From Trissonchulus latispiculum (taxonomy: Eukaryota; Nematoda; Enoplea; Enoplida; Ironidae), in NCBI GenBank assembly GCA_030248195.1, contig JASAND010028104.1, positions 1 to 64,000 on the forward strand: a DNA stretch of 64,000 nucleotides, written 5' to 3'. The stretch's first letter is position 1. Each line of letters opens with the position of its first letter. Positions 24,497 through 35,455 of this stretch are shown here, one piece after another. The translations under genes and the position numbers were made by a program. The notes under the pieces were generated by a model. That model was given only the letters and a program-made list of their open reading frames with translations. It was not told where the DNA came from and did no database searches.

Positions 24497-25350
24497 CGTT
24501 TTTGCCAAACTGGTATTTTTTGAAACCATCGTCCACTGTTTGGGTACTCTTGGCGACATGACCACAATGTTGTCCGGTTTTGTATTCTTCAGATGCAGTA
24601 GGTCACTATTGTACCGATAGCTAACTACGCTCATCTTACACTCAAATTCGCTGGCATCACCTTGGCAGGGAACTAAAATCAATGAAACGTCGACTGATTT
24701 ACAGTTTCTTTAAACAATTTTGACAGGGCTTTGACAGTTCTCAGAAATGGTACACAGGTTTTGTTTCTCCAGAAAAATTTTTAGTCTTCAGCTAATCTAA
24801 TATAATATTTGATGCAATCCAGAGTTACCTACACTTTCAAAATATTTTACAAGAAATAATGAAAAACGCCTGTCCTGCAGTCACTAAGGCAAAGCCTTTT
24901 AGTCCGAAACAGGAGAGAGAGCCCCAGCTCAAATATTTCAACATTACACTGCACTTCTTGCTTACATTTAGCTCTAAACTTGAAATTGGTGAAGACAGTG
25001 CCATTGTCAAAACCGGTCACAAAAATGCTGTCAACCGGAGCATGGGCCAGCTCAAATCCTTCCTCGTTTATGAAGCTTAGATGCGGATCCCAGTGGGAGT
25101 GGAAATATCCCTGGCCATAGGTGGATTTCTTATTCCCAGGTCCGCTGTTCGCGGGGGACTGCCCTTTTTCGCCTGCCCAGGTTGAGGTTAGAAATCCCTG
25201 GACGGTCATTTGATCTCGATCCAGATCAAGATCAAGCACCGACTGGAGCCAGAGTTCCACCTTTACCTCAAGTGGTGGCTTAACGGCTCCCTCAGGAGCA
25301 GCGGCGAAAGCACAAACGATCAGTTTTAGAAATAGTATCAAGCCGAACAT
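24497..25350 (-). pseudogene. Cys-loop ligand-gated ion channel, N-terminal exons only
   Basis: Exon 1 starts at 25350 with a signal peptide (MFGLILFLKLIVCAFAAAP). It then reads ELWLQSVLDLDLDRDQMTVQ, HWDPHLSF and VTGFDNGTVF, typical of the acetylcholine-receptor-type extracellular domain. Exon 2 (about 24672-24497) begins after an AG with FPCQGDASEFECKM and runs to QWTMVSKN. The donor of exon 1 is either T|GTAAGC at 24966 or T|GTAATG at 24948; the second keeps an additional Cys needed for the Cys-loop. No later exon (transmembrane helices M1-M4) is found before the fold-back element at 24.0 kb or SOD copy 2. The gene is either truncated or has distant exons; I favour truncation. Confidence 0.6.
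24852..24935. repeat. Short repeat containing AATAATGAAAAACGCCTG
   Basis: The same core occurs at about 1909, 18234, 24856 and 26201. The copies at 24.85 and 26.2 kb share about 75 bp, including AAACAGGAGAGA. The copies at 1.9 and 18.2 kb are paralogous, in SOD intron 2. Origin unknown. Confidence 0.6.
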
Positions 25351-25354
25351 GGTG

Positions 25355-26490
25355 AAGTTAAAACCAAATTTTTATCTGACAAACCAACCAAAACCAAGTG
25401 AGGTTAGCTTGAGATGAAAGTAAAAGCGAAAATGGTTTGCGTGCGAATTTTATTCCACTGTAATAAAATTCAGCATCTGCGGTTATTCTGTAGCAGATTG
25501 CACGACAATAAAATGGAACCTTTTGGCACAAAGATGTTAAATTAAATCGACAGAAGCAGAACCCTATATTATTTATGGGTATTGAGGTCTTTCTGCACTT
25601 TTCTGATTTTCTGATTTTTTCTGGTTAAGACAAAATTTGTTGAAACAAGCAGGCTCCTAAAAGGAGCAGTATCTCGACGTAAAAGTAACCACTAAGTTTT
25701 AAAAATACATGCCGGCTAAAGATACACCAGAAATGGTGAGTGTTCTTGAGAATTCGGATTGAAACTAGAATCACAATAAATAATTTATCTAGAACTGAGC
25801 TGGATAAACGCGCCTGGCAGATCAAGAGTCAGTCCGGGGTAGCCTCGCCAGTAACAGATGTTACACGTACACGCTAACCTAGCTATTCCTAAATAAAGCA
25901 CTAACAACACAACTAAATAATATGGTTTAATAATGGCGTTTATTTCTGTAAGATGTGCTTGCTACATCTTCTTTTTGCATTATATTTGGTGTCTTTATAT
26001 TTTATACGTAACCTGCACTCTGTGCACATATCTATGGAACCTGATTCCCAGACAAAACCCGCTACTGCAAGAGGTGTTGTCGTAAGTACCATCAACTTAG
26101 GATTAATTCTGACGTACCGTAATTCTGACGTAACGTGTGCGTGTAGAGCTAGTTTGAGTTGGCAATTCTAACAAGAAATCACATCTTTTATCATAAAGAA
26201 ATAATGAAAAACGCCTGCCATGCAATCAACAACGCAAAGTAGTTACTAAATCCTAAACAGGAGAGAAGATGATATCCAGTGGGTTCAGTCAACGATTAGC
26301 GCCTTGTATCCTCCACGGATTAGCCTTGCAGTCCACGTTTACTTCATTGTCTTGTATCAAATCACAACTTATTTTTACAATAGCTATTTTATTTGATCCC
26401 AAACACACTATCAATTGCATATTACTAAACGGTTTCAAAATATTCTAAATATGCTTTGCCTGTTTACAATAAAGCCAAGGTGGGGGAAGA
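25355..26490. other. Intergenic, no gene seen
   Basis: AT-rich sequence. It holds one copy of the AATAATGAAAAACGCCTG repeat near 26201. Nothing else was recognised. Confidence 0.5.
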
Positions 26491-26493
26491 ATT

Positions 26494-29400
26494 TCATGAT
26501 GAATAGGAATTCCCGGTTGAGAAATAATGCCTCACCCAGACATCTAAAATAAGAAAACGTTTATAACTGAAAACAAAGAACTGGGAAATCTTGTAGAACA
26601 AACTGGCTACGTTCAGTAAACCACAGCAAACTTGCGTAATTTCTAAACTACGAATATTTTCAAACACTAATCTACCGTCAGTCCTAAAATTGCATAGCAT
26701 AGCATAGACATTCAAAATAGAAATGTGAAGCTGGATAAAGAAGTTCAGTTGTAGGCCCGGTGGTGTAGTGGCTAGCATATTTGATTACGGAGCAGCTGTA
26801 GCGTGGTTCGATCCCCCGTATGATCAAATTTTTTGGTCCAGAGCTGGGGATCGAATCGAACCCACAATCTTTGGTTTAGTACACCGACGCTCTGTAAAGG
26901 AAGCAGGCATAGGAAAGATTGATAAGCCTGCAATGGGAGCTCAGCTGATGGTCCCGTGGTGTTAGTGGTTAGCATGCCTGACTCCGGAGCAGAAGTGTCG
27001 TGGTTCGATCTCCAGGGGACCAATTCTTTACTTTCAATGGTAAGTGAAAAGATGAACCTCCCTCTTCCCTTCTCTCTTCTAGGTCCTGGTTTTGTGGGTA
27101 CAAGGGTGCCTGACGCCTCCCGTTCGGGCTTGTCCTTGGTTTCGTCATGGTCCACCAGCCCTGGTAGAAGCGCTACAGCTCTACCAGTGGAGCCACCCAG
27201 ACACAAGCGAACCAAGAATAAGTTTGAATTAATCAGAAAATGTAGAGACCTTACGGTGGACTGACTCCGAAGTCAAATTTACTTTAAATTTCCCGAATTT
27301 ATGCTAAAACTTAAAATTTACACCAATCTCCTGTTGCTGGAAATACAAATTAGGAAAGATTCCTACAGATTGTTTAAATTAGCCAGGGCATAATGAGATG
27401 GCTGAGATGTGCTCGAAAATCTGGTACTCAGCAGATAAGGTCCACAGAATTTCACTATAATGGTATATCAAAATTACTTTATTCCTAAGAAATGCTGAAC
27501 TTTTTTATTAGGGTTGCTTAACTTTCCATTCAGAACCAGAACGCATATACTGACGTGAATACTCTAGTCAGAGAATTCCGCCAGTCTAACCGGCGTAATT
27601 CACGAATTATTTAACGAATTAATTGATTTGATGAATTAATTAGTTTCATTAATTAATTAGTTTGTTAATCGATTCTCCACCTTGAAATGAATCCTTCACC
27701 CGAGGGGCGATGGATGGGAAAAACGTCGCGACCCAAAATTGAACAGCTTCCGTGACAAGAAAATGCTCCGTAAGTGTCATCTGACATTGTAGAACGTCAC
27801 GATAATACAAAGAACAGTGAGACATATAGAAACATACTTTTTAGGTACCTCGCGATCGAGATTTGGCCCCAGAAAAGATGCAGCTCCATACGGCCTGAGC
27901 CAGAAGGAATATGATGAAAATTAGGGCAGCCATTTGAATGGAATTGGGGGGTTCGGGGGTCATAAGGACAGTGGTATAGAAAGGACTGGAATATCCAATT
28001 ACCCCACAGGCGATCACTCTACCCGCGAGACCACCTTGCATTGTCAGATAAGCTCGGGTTTTATCATCTTTATCTCTGGGATCGCTCAGTTTCCCCAGAT
28101 TATCCTTTCGTCGATGCAGCACGATCGTTCGACCGATCACGGAATATTCGCCGGTCAGTTTCACCCCGTCGTCGGTGAAATTGAATTCCGCCACGCCGGT
28201 ATCGTCTGCCTTGATGTTACCTAAAAATAAGAGAATTTTTGGCTAACTGCAGAAATTGGACAATGTAGAGCTTAGTACAATGCAATTGTGCGCTGAAAGT
28301 TGTACATATTGGATTCAAATTCCGGTTAAAGCTTATTCGGCTGAAGCAACTGTATAGCTCAGTTGATAAAGTGTCTGCGCCTTAAGCAGGAGACCGCGGG
28401 TTCGATTTTCGGTGGTTGGTGGTGTCCAACTTTCTTTCATTTTTAATTGGAGCAGAAACGACGTATCGCAATTCGCAAGATTTAACTTCAAATATGTTGT
28501 TAAATACCAGTAATTTGCCAGTACTACGTCATACCGAACTTTCATTACTATAAAAGGTAACACTAAAGGATTCAGGATAAACCATTACCAAGATCCCCTA
28601 TATGTCGTTGTACCATGGGGTCAGTGACCTCTCTGGGTCCATGTTTCGTCCCATAGGGATTAAAATCACCCTCCGTTTGCTGGCAACCGTCCAAAATTTT
28701 TCGGGGGGGGGGGAGAAATCCGTGCCAGCCCCGTCTCACACCAAAAATCATTCCGGTGACCCGAATTCGCCAAAGCTTTAGTGTTACATTTTCGTGAGAT
28801 CTAAAAGTTGCCTAATATTATGTCTTTTAGAGTTGATTAACAATTAATTGACAATAATTAGCAATTAACAAGTAAGAACTATTAATTAGTTATTACCGAT
28901 GTTCTTGTTGATGGAATCCTAATTTTCTGTTCAGCCGTCTTATCGAGATCCTCACTTATGCTTTAATATTAAGCTGCAATTATGCACTGATGTGAGCCAA
29001 AATTTAGCAACTTCGATCTTAATGTTTCGAGCATATTACAGGCTTTTTATATTTGAATTAATTTTTGTGTCATAACCTTCCAACAGAAACTTGAAACAAC
29101 TTACGTATCGAAAATTCCATGCTGCCGAGCAATCGAGCTATTTCTAGTAACATTGAGAATCTGTTGAAATTGATGAAAATTGACGTAACCATAGGTTTCC
29201 CCACTGTCACTCAGAATCAAGGCGTTCGCGTAGAAGTTTGACTTATCTAAATAGTTCAATTTCGTGGCTACACCAAGAGTACATAATAGATAAGAGTGTG
29301 ACAGCCGACAAGCTCTCTGTTATCCACGTGAGGTGGTACTACATGCTCAGTAGAGATAAAGCACGGGCCAGATTTTTTCGGCCTGGCCCGGCCCGCTGGC

Positions 29401-30939
29401 AAATTTTTCGGCCCGGCCTGCAAGCTGACAAGATTCGGTCCGGCCCGGCCCGCCAAAAAAATTTCCAAAATCTTGCTCACAATATTTTTCAAATGCTTCA
29501 ATGCAAGACAGAAGCGCTAAATTATACTACGAAATTTTGCTGCAAAATAACCAGAATGATAAATGTTTAGCTGGTGTTAGTGAGTTCGCAACATTTTCTA
29601 TCGTCTATCCGGCACGTCTCGGCCCAGTCCGGCCCGGCCCGCCAAACAATGGATGTCGGCACTGCCGAAATGCTCATCTCTAGTGCTCAGCACGCAACCG
29701 GATGAACTCCTAATTGATACGCTAATACTTGGTGAGGCCTCAGTTGTCACACTTTACGTGAACGGTCGAAAACACAACGACTCTTTCAGTAGAAAGCTGT
29801 TTGACCTGAGCTTAAAAACAAAAATGTAGTGCGAGAGTTTACCTTCAATCGGTTACGGCGGAAAAGCCGTATGTCCGCGAGCATGTACTACAACCTTATA
29901 ACACAGAGCCTGTCAACTATCACACTCTTATCTCTAAGATGTATTTGTGCTGGTGCTCATTTGAAATGTGAAAGGTTGAAATCAGGATTGGAACGATTTT
30001 CGAAACGTGACTAAGATGGGAATCATACCACCGATCTGGCGGATTTGCAGCCGAACGTACTGATTACTCCGCAACATTAACGGACACTAAAGTTGTAGAA
30101 GTTTATTAACACTGATCGAAAACCTTTCGAAAATCAACATAATCTGCTATTAGCTAGCGTGGTTCCTAGTGGCTACAGAAAGCAGCTAGTTTTTTCCACT
30201 GTTACATACCCCAAGGAGAAATGTTTTCCCTGCAAATCACAGTAATATTTTTCCAGCAAGTCGAGATTGGTAAACAAGCTACAAATAGTGTTTGCATGAG
30301 CAAAGAATGTTGTTTTGTAGCGCTTCTACCAATGCTGGTGGACCAAAAGGAAACCGGGGACAAGCCTAAGACAGGAGGCGTCAGGCACTCTTATACCAAG
30401 AAACCGGGAACTAGAAGAGAGCAGGGAAGAGGGAGGATCAGATTGTCATTCAGCCATTGAATGTCAAGAATTGGCTCAGCCGGGGTTCGAACCACGGCCA
30501 TTCCGCTTCGAAGTCAGACATGCTAACCCACTACACCACAGGGCCATCAGCTGAACTCCCATATCAGTCATATCAGTCTTTCCTGTACCTGCTTTCCAGG
30601 CAGTTTAAATAAAATAAAATTAAATTAAGGTGAACCTTATTAAGGCGAATTGGAAAATAGTGCCGCTGCCTTTCACTTACACAGTTACAGAATGCACTGC
30701 GGCTGCTGTTGTACTCCTTATTCGGCTATGTATTTGTATTAGTGCTCCTATTATGTATTTGTGCTCCTTATTCGGCTAAAAGAAATAAAAGAAAAATTTA
30801 AGCGAGGCCTACATTTTTCCAAAAGTTCCTCATCTTCTTCGAATCCTTTCTTTTTCTTTTTCTTTTTCCCCTTCGAATCCACTTCCAGAATCAGAATTAC
30901 AGCAATCAGCGCCATTGCTACGCTCAAAGGATGACGCAT
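26494..30939 (-). CDS. Cu/Zn superoxide dismutase-like protein, copy 3, copper site lost (five exons)
   Basis: Exons: 30939-30813, 29246-29105, 28800-28589, 28220-27849 and 26543-26494. They sum to 903 nt with consistent phases and an open 300-residue frame. The N-terminal hydrophobic segment, sequons, HIGDLGN, IGRTIVLH, IACGVIG, the membrane helix and the final VWVRHYFSTGNSYSS exon are kept. In exon 3, HGF is followed by LPPPRK instead of HIHRMGN, because an 11-base C run (plus strand G at 28703-28713) replaces it with a net loss of one codon. Both copper-ligand histidines of the HxH are therefore absent, and Asp again sits at the bridging position. It is probably not a catalytic dismutase if the sequence is correct. 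Intron 1 holds a family B element, and intron 4 holds tRNA-like sequences. Confidence 0.8.
26753..26826 (+). tRNA. tRNA-like SINE head
   Basis: GGCCCGGTGGTGTAGTGGCTAGCAT (A-box type) and GTGGTTCGATCCCCC (B-box type) are spaced as in a tRNA. The arms pair imperfectly. It lies in intron 4 of SOD copy 3. Confidence 0.5.
26934..27178 (+). mobile_element. tRNA-Arg-derived SINE
   Basis: The head at 26948-27022 has an anticodon loop CTCCGGA (CCG, Arg). The body runs through TCTTCTAGGTCCTGGTTT and GCCTGACGCCTCC to GTAGAAGCGCTAC. A second copy in the opposite orientation, at 30316-30562, has the same head and body, so this is an interspersed retroelement rather than a tRNA gene. Confidence 0.75.
28345..28425 (+). 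tRNA. tRNA-Lys(CTT)-like sequence
   Basis: The D-arm reads GCTCAGTTGATAAAGT. The anticodon stem TCTGC/GCAGG pairs (one G-T) around the loop GCCTTAA, giving CTT. Position 33 is C rather than T and the T-stem is weak, so it is probably a SINE head or pseudogene. It lies in intron 3 of SOD copy 3. Confidence 0.45.
29276..29945. mobile_element. Family B inverted-repeat element, interrupted
   Basis: The left end AGAGTACATAATAGATAAGAG and the right end CACACTCTTATCTCTAAGATG match the family B terminal repeats in inverted orientation. It contains the hAT-like insertion 29351-29682. It lies in intron 1 of SOD copy 3. Confidence 0.6.
29351..29682. mobile_element. hAT-like MITE with GGCCCGGCCCG arrays
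   Basis: The element is 332 bp with ends TAGAGATAAAGC and GCTCATCTCTA (inverted, one mismatch plus a gap). It is flanked by ATGCTCAG and GTGCTCAG (7 of 8 identical), a hAT-type 8-bp duplication. Inside, CCGGCCCGGCCC units are repeated near both ends. Confidence 0.7.
30316..30562 (-). mobile_element. tRNA-Arg-derived SINE
   Basis: This is the reverse-oriented copy of 26934-27178. The head at about 30545-30472 has the loop CTTCGAA (anticodon TCG, Arg) and the B-box GTGGTTCGAAC. It lies in intron 1 of SOD copy 3. Confidence 0.75.
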
Positions 30940-30944
30940 TCAGT

Positions 30945-33510
30945 TATCCAATTAGTTAATTAACATTAATTAACAGTCAGTATTCTGAAAAAAACGACAG
31001 AAAATTTAAGAAATTAATAAATTATGCAGTTATAATCGGTCGGCAAAATCACAAAATGCAGTAATAAATAAAGCAACCCGCGCAGAAATTCTATTCAAGT
31101 GTATTGCAGCATTTTGAAATTCTGCCTGTGAAGTTAAAATTACAGAAAACGTACTGCAAACGGGTGCCCTACAACAGTTTACAGTAAAACTAATTTACTG
31201 TGTAATGTAATAGTGGCAAAAGTTGTTGTTCTCACAGTATGTTTTACAAAGATTAATGACTACAGTAATGCGATAAGATGTAAAACAGGAATAGCACTGG
31301 AAAAACCAGATTTCTAAACGATTCGGTTCAATATTACAAGAAGTGTTTGCAAAATCCCGAATTTTCCCGAAGTTCTTCTAGTCTTACTTAAGCCAGACTA
31401 CACAACTATCTGCTGGACTAACTTGTACAAACTTCTAGCTACAACATGACAAACTATAACCTAAGTAGCATAGTAACACTGTAGAAATGGGTCGTGACCT
31501 TTTTCTGTGTGCTTTGTAGTTGGTTAGGGCTCCAGTCTAGATTTAAGCTTATTCTGCCGCTGATGTCTCACCGGTTTCGTTACACTGGTTGGCTCGTGGT
31601 GTCCTCTGGTGTTGTTAACCGGCCAGGTGAAAAACGGCCAGCAGGCCGGCCGGCCGCAGGCTGTTTCAAGTTGGCCAGCCGGTAACTGCCGACGGCCGGC
31701 CGCGCTTATATTTCAGCGGTTTATCAGAATTTTCTCTGTAAATTTATTTACTACTGATGCATTTTCATATATCCTGATCTCTTGTTCTGACACTCATGGG
31801 TCAGCCTGGCGGCCATTTTTAGTCTTCTGGCCGGTTGGGTTTTGGCCAACTTCCCTTCTGATCTCAATCCGAGTCCAAAGTCCAGACCTGTAGCTTCTTC
31901 CGACAGGATGACTGCTGCCAGATCTGCTTCAGTTTTAACACATAAGCATGCGTGCGAGTGAGCGGCACTACCCCTGTTTCGACCAGGTACTGATTTGTGG
32001 AGTCACCAAGGCTCAGTACTAGCTACTGTAGTACTAGTAGGATTCATCACTTTGCCACATCGGCTGTCACTTGTAGCCCTTATCTACCAGTTGAAACTCA
32101 TGCTGTCCCTCTTCAAATTGATTAATTTGAGAATCCAACACGGCGTTTGACTAAATATAATAACTATACTCGGCTATTTTTTTGCTTTTTTCAGTTTTTG
32201 TCGGCATGCTATTCTTGGAAACCTGGTTCCATCCAGCTACCAGTCTTGACTCAGTTCAATTACCTCTCGGATGGGATCAACTTGCTTCATCGCTCTTCGA
32301 ATTCAAACAAGGAAATCCTTACTGCTATAGCTCTGGGCAAAAACTTCCTCACTAATTTGTTGCGGAGTAGAATAGATGTTTTGACGGAACTGTCCCTCCT
32401 TCCAAACTGGGACACTTTATTCGTGAGCATCGTTACGCCTGGCTAAGAAGAGAGGAAGTCACTTACTCTTTTAATTACAAATACAATACAATACAATACA
32501 ATACAATTGTGCAGTCTTGACTTTTCCATTGTGATTGATTGACTAAGTTGACAGCGCCGGACTTAGTGGGAGGGGCTTCTACTACGCAACTGATGGTGAT
32601 TACTTCCTGGTCCTGTATTTGCATAAAATTTTACAGTCTCCAGAAAATGGTTGTTATAGCTTGACGGGCCTACTCTCAACATAGCCTTAGCTACTTTTCA
32701 GGTATTATTGACATAAAATTACGTTGATTAATCTTGCAATCCGTTATTGTCTCCAGATAGCTTATTGTTCATGTTAAGTCTTGCGTGTGCAGTGATTGAA
32801 CAAGTTACACAGTGCCTGTTACAACATCAGCGTTTTCATTTTGCAAATTTGCTGTCAACCCAAAATACTGTCATAAAAATCCTAGTTCTCAATCAACGCG
32901 GAAGAATAGATTTCTGAAACGGTAGTGCTTAGTGCTTTATTCAGACTTGTTATACCAGAAACTATGAACCAATTGCCTTCAGTAAGTGTAATCAAGAGTA
33001 CATAATACATAAGAGTATGACAGCGTCATTCGCTATGCATTATATATAACACTGCTACATCCTCTGCACGCTATCGGCTGCCCCCCTATATAAATCAAGC
33101 CCACTTTGACTACGCCCCTGCCTATGAAGGGGTCCAAACGGGGGATAGGGGTCTATGTTGGTATGCCGGTTAAAACATAAAGCTAAACTTGACGGGGGCC
33201 TAATTTATGTAGGGGGTATGTTCGCATGATTTACTCATCAATGTAAAAATATACAAGCACGAGAAAAGATTACCCGTATGGGCCGTACATAGGGGCGGAG
33301 TGAGGGGGGCCTGATTTATGTAGGGGGTCAGCCGATAGCGTGCAGCGGATGTAACAGACATAAAATGCAAAGCTTAATGTGCGTTTGTCTTACTCTTATG
33401 TATTATGCACTCTATGTACAATGACCAATGGTGTATCACAAGTAGCCTAGGAAGGAGAGGTCCAGACCCTCCCGCATGCGCATGCATCCTCCCTCCTTCT
33501 CACTCTAGCC
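30945..33510. other. Intergenic with repeats, no gene seen
   Basis: It contains the weak SOD-upstream match (31190-31290), a GGCCGGCCGG-rich patch (31616-31710), an (AATAC)n run (about 32484-32508) and a family B element (32993-33413). No conserved reading frame was recognised. Confidence 0.55.
32993..33413. mobile_element. Family B inverted-repeat element
   Basis: The left end AGAGTACATAATACATAAGAG is inverted relative to the right end CTCTTATGTATTATGCACTCT. Internal segments (GGGGGCCTGATTTATGTAGG type) are also inverted copies of each other. Confidence 0.7.
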
Positions 33511-33519
33511 TTGTGCTAG

Positions 33520-33798
33520 CTAAACATCCTTTATTGTGCTAAATTCCTGACTGTAATATTTGGAGACATCATTTATGGTTATTTGGCAAATTACAACAAA
33601 ATCTATACACATTAAACACCAATAAATTACAATTTCTCTATCTATAGTATGAACATCAACCAATAATGAGCAGTAAGAAATAAATGTAATAATACGCCCA
33701 AGATTAACGTCGGCACTTAGTGTTCCCACTGGTTCAGGTAAATTCAAATTGTGGACACCAAAGTTTTCTCTAACGAAAGCTCTAATACTATCCATCAT
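33520..33798 (-). CDS. Small unrecognised protein, Polinton-like element
   Basis: A 92-residue frame whose ATG overlaps the stop of the preceding frame by four bases (ATGA), a compact arrangement typical of virus-like operons. It has a central hydrophobic stretch. It lies downstream of the capsid-like gene in the same orientation. Function unknown. Confidence 0.4.
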   Translation of the reverse strand: MMDSIRAFVRENFGVHNLNLPEPVGTLSADVNLGRIITFISYCSLLVDVHTIDREIVIYWCLMCIDFVVICQITINDVSKYYSQEFSTIKDV

Positions 33799-34109
33799 TC
33801 AAGGCCTGTGTATCTATTATGACTAGGTCTGGTGCATTCAAAAACGAGACGGGCTCCAAGTCTAGTTGTGAAGCGTACACAAATATGACAAAGTTGTTGT
33901 TGTTTTTGCTGTCTACTGGTCAGTCGTTGCAGAGGTGAAGGCTTCTTGCGAGTCCAAACTCCAAGGCCAATCAAATCAAGTATACACTGACAATTTTTAG
34001 ATCTCAGACATGTCTTGCACCGTGTTGCCATGTAAACTGAAGTGGTTTTTAATTTTGAAGCATTTATAGAAATCTGCATTACCAGAACGGAGGCAGTCAT
34101 GCTGACCAA
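33795..34109 (-). CDS. Small Cys-containing protein, Polinton-like element
   Basis: A 104-residue frame with several Cys and His residues (CKTCLRSKNCQC, LCHIC, FECTRPSH) that could bind zinc. It overlaps the next frame by four bases. No family recognised. Confidence 0.35.
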   Translation of the reverse strand: MVSMTASVLVMQISINASKLKTTSVYMATRCKTCLRSKNCQCILDLIGLGVWTRKKPSPLQRLTSRQQKQQQLCHICVRFTTRLGARLVFECTRPSHNRYTGLE

Positions 34110-34136
34110 GCATTCTTGTCTTGCTGACTAAGCATA

Positions 34137-34524
34137 TCATATTTCAATTATTCGAAGGAGGTCCTCTCGTTTTAGTGTTAATTTAACTATCCACCCAAAC
34201 ATGATTTGTTTGTCATCAGCAAAACACAATTTCCAATCAAGTTGTTGCGAATTGTATGGACATAGCAAATCACTTGATTTGTTTATGTTACACCGTTGCC
34301 TTGCGCAATCCTGAATAAAGTTTCGTAACTTGTAAAATTGCTTCATGGATACAGCTTTTTATTCGATTTTGAACAACAGCTACACTTCTATCAGGGAGCA
34401 ACTCAATAGCAACCGGTGAGAACGGCTCCGGTGACTTCAAATTTAATGAGACAATAACTGATATTGTGATGACTAAAGTAATTGAAACTGAGACAAAAAT
34501 AAGTATGATTTTCCTTTTCTCCAT
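34137..34524 (-). CDS. Small membrane protein, frameshifted, Polinton-like element
   Basis: It starts 34 nt after the capsid-like frame ends. The N-terminus is one membrane helix (IILIFVSVSITLVITISVIV). The frame shifts near 34345 and continues to 34137. It was probably a protein of about 128 residues with a single membrane anchor. Function unknown. Confidence 0.4.
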
Positions 34525-34557
34525 TGCTTACTCAACTATATATTATTCAGCATACTT

Positions 34558-35455
34558 TTATACCTTTTCCCAAGACGGGTTCCTATTTTTGTCAAGTTTC
34601 ATGACAGCGTTATATTCAGCAAAACAGAAAATAACGATTGATGCACCCTGAGGATCCTTATAGTCAATCTTAATTCTAATTGCATCGTATTCCTCGGGAC
34701 TAATATAGTTGCAATCGGCAGAATGGTCATGTGTCAGATCAACGCATGTAATGAAAAATCCCCCTCTACAGTCATCCCATTTAAATCCAAGATCAGTATT
34801 GTTATAGTTTAAACCTCTAAGAAATTCCATAAACGAATTTGGATACTAGTATTCTCCAAGAGTCTAGCGTGGAGTTGAATGGGGAAGTAGCATTTCATTT
34901 TTATAAACATAGATTCTTTGAGCACCAAAATCTAAAAGGTAAAATGGATTATTCTGCAAAGAACCATTATACGCTGACTGTTTCACCATGAAGATGTAAA
35001 CTCGCCTTGGAAGAGAACCACTATAAGGTACCCAATCCAGATTTTGCTCTCCAATAGAGATTGTACGGCATTTAGTGTCGTAGCGAAGAGATGGATATGT
35101 CCAGTTTAATTCTAGATACATACATTTTAGCATCAGATATTTTTAAAATGCACTCCACTTTTTTACCAATGAAAATGAAATTTGCCAATGAAAAATGAAA
35201 TAACGCTTGAAGATGAAACTCACTCCCGTTTGAGGAGGTAGCAGTTTTGGCATCAATATTGTATCAGTAAATATTTTCGTGTATAATGTGAAAACTTTAA
35301 AACCTTCGATTCTATCGTATCGCTTTTGCAATCCTTCATTTACGACTATTGGAGGGGCATCATCATCTAAATTAATGTCAAAAAACAAGGGAGAATCTTG
35401 TTCATACATTGCTCCACAAAGTAGTGCATCTCTTTCAGCCCCCTTCCCTCCCCCT
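34558..35455 (-). pseudogene. Polinton-type capsid-like protein, C-terminal two-thirds
   Basis: Three minus-strand frames (about 35455-35143, 35133-34864, 34830-34558) in sequence carry features of the capsid-like family found in invertebrate Polintons. These are NEGLQKRYDRI, LPPQTG, SGSLPRRVYIFMV, AYNGSLQNNPF, FFITCVDLTHD and CFAEYNAVMKLDKNRN. The N-terminal part lies at 49568-49131 and a short linking piece at 44898-44853. The gene was split by insertions at two points, and two further frame breaks are visible. Expected role: shell protein of a virus-like particle. The family assignment is from motif order; whether it is the major capsid protein is inference. Confidence 0.6.
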
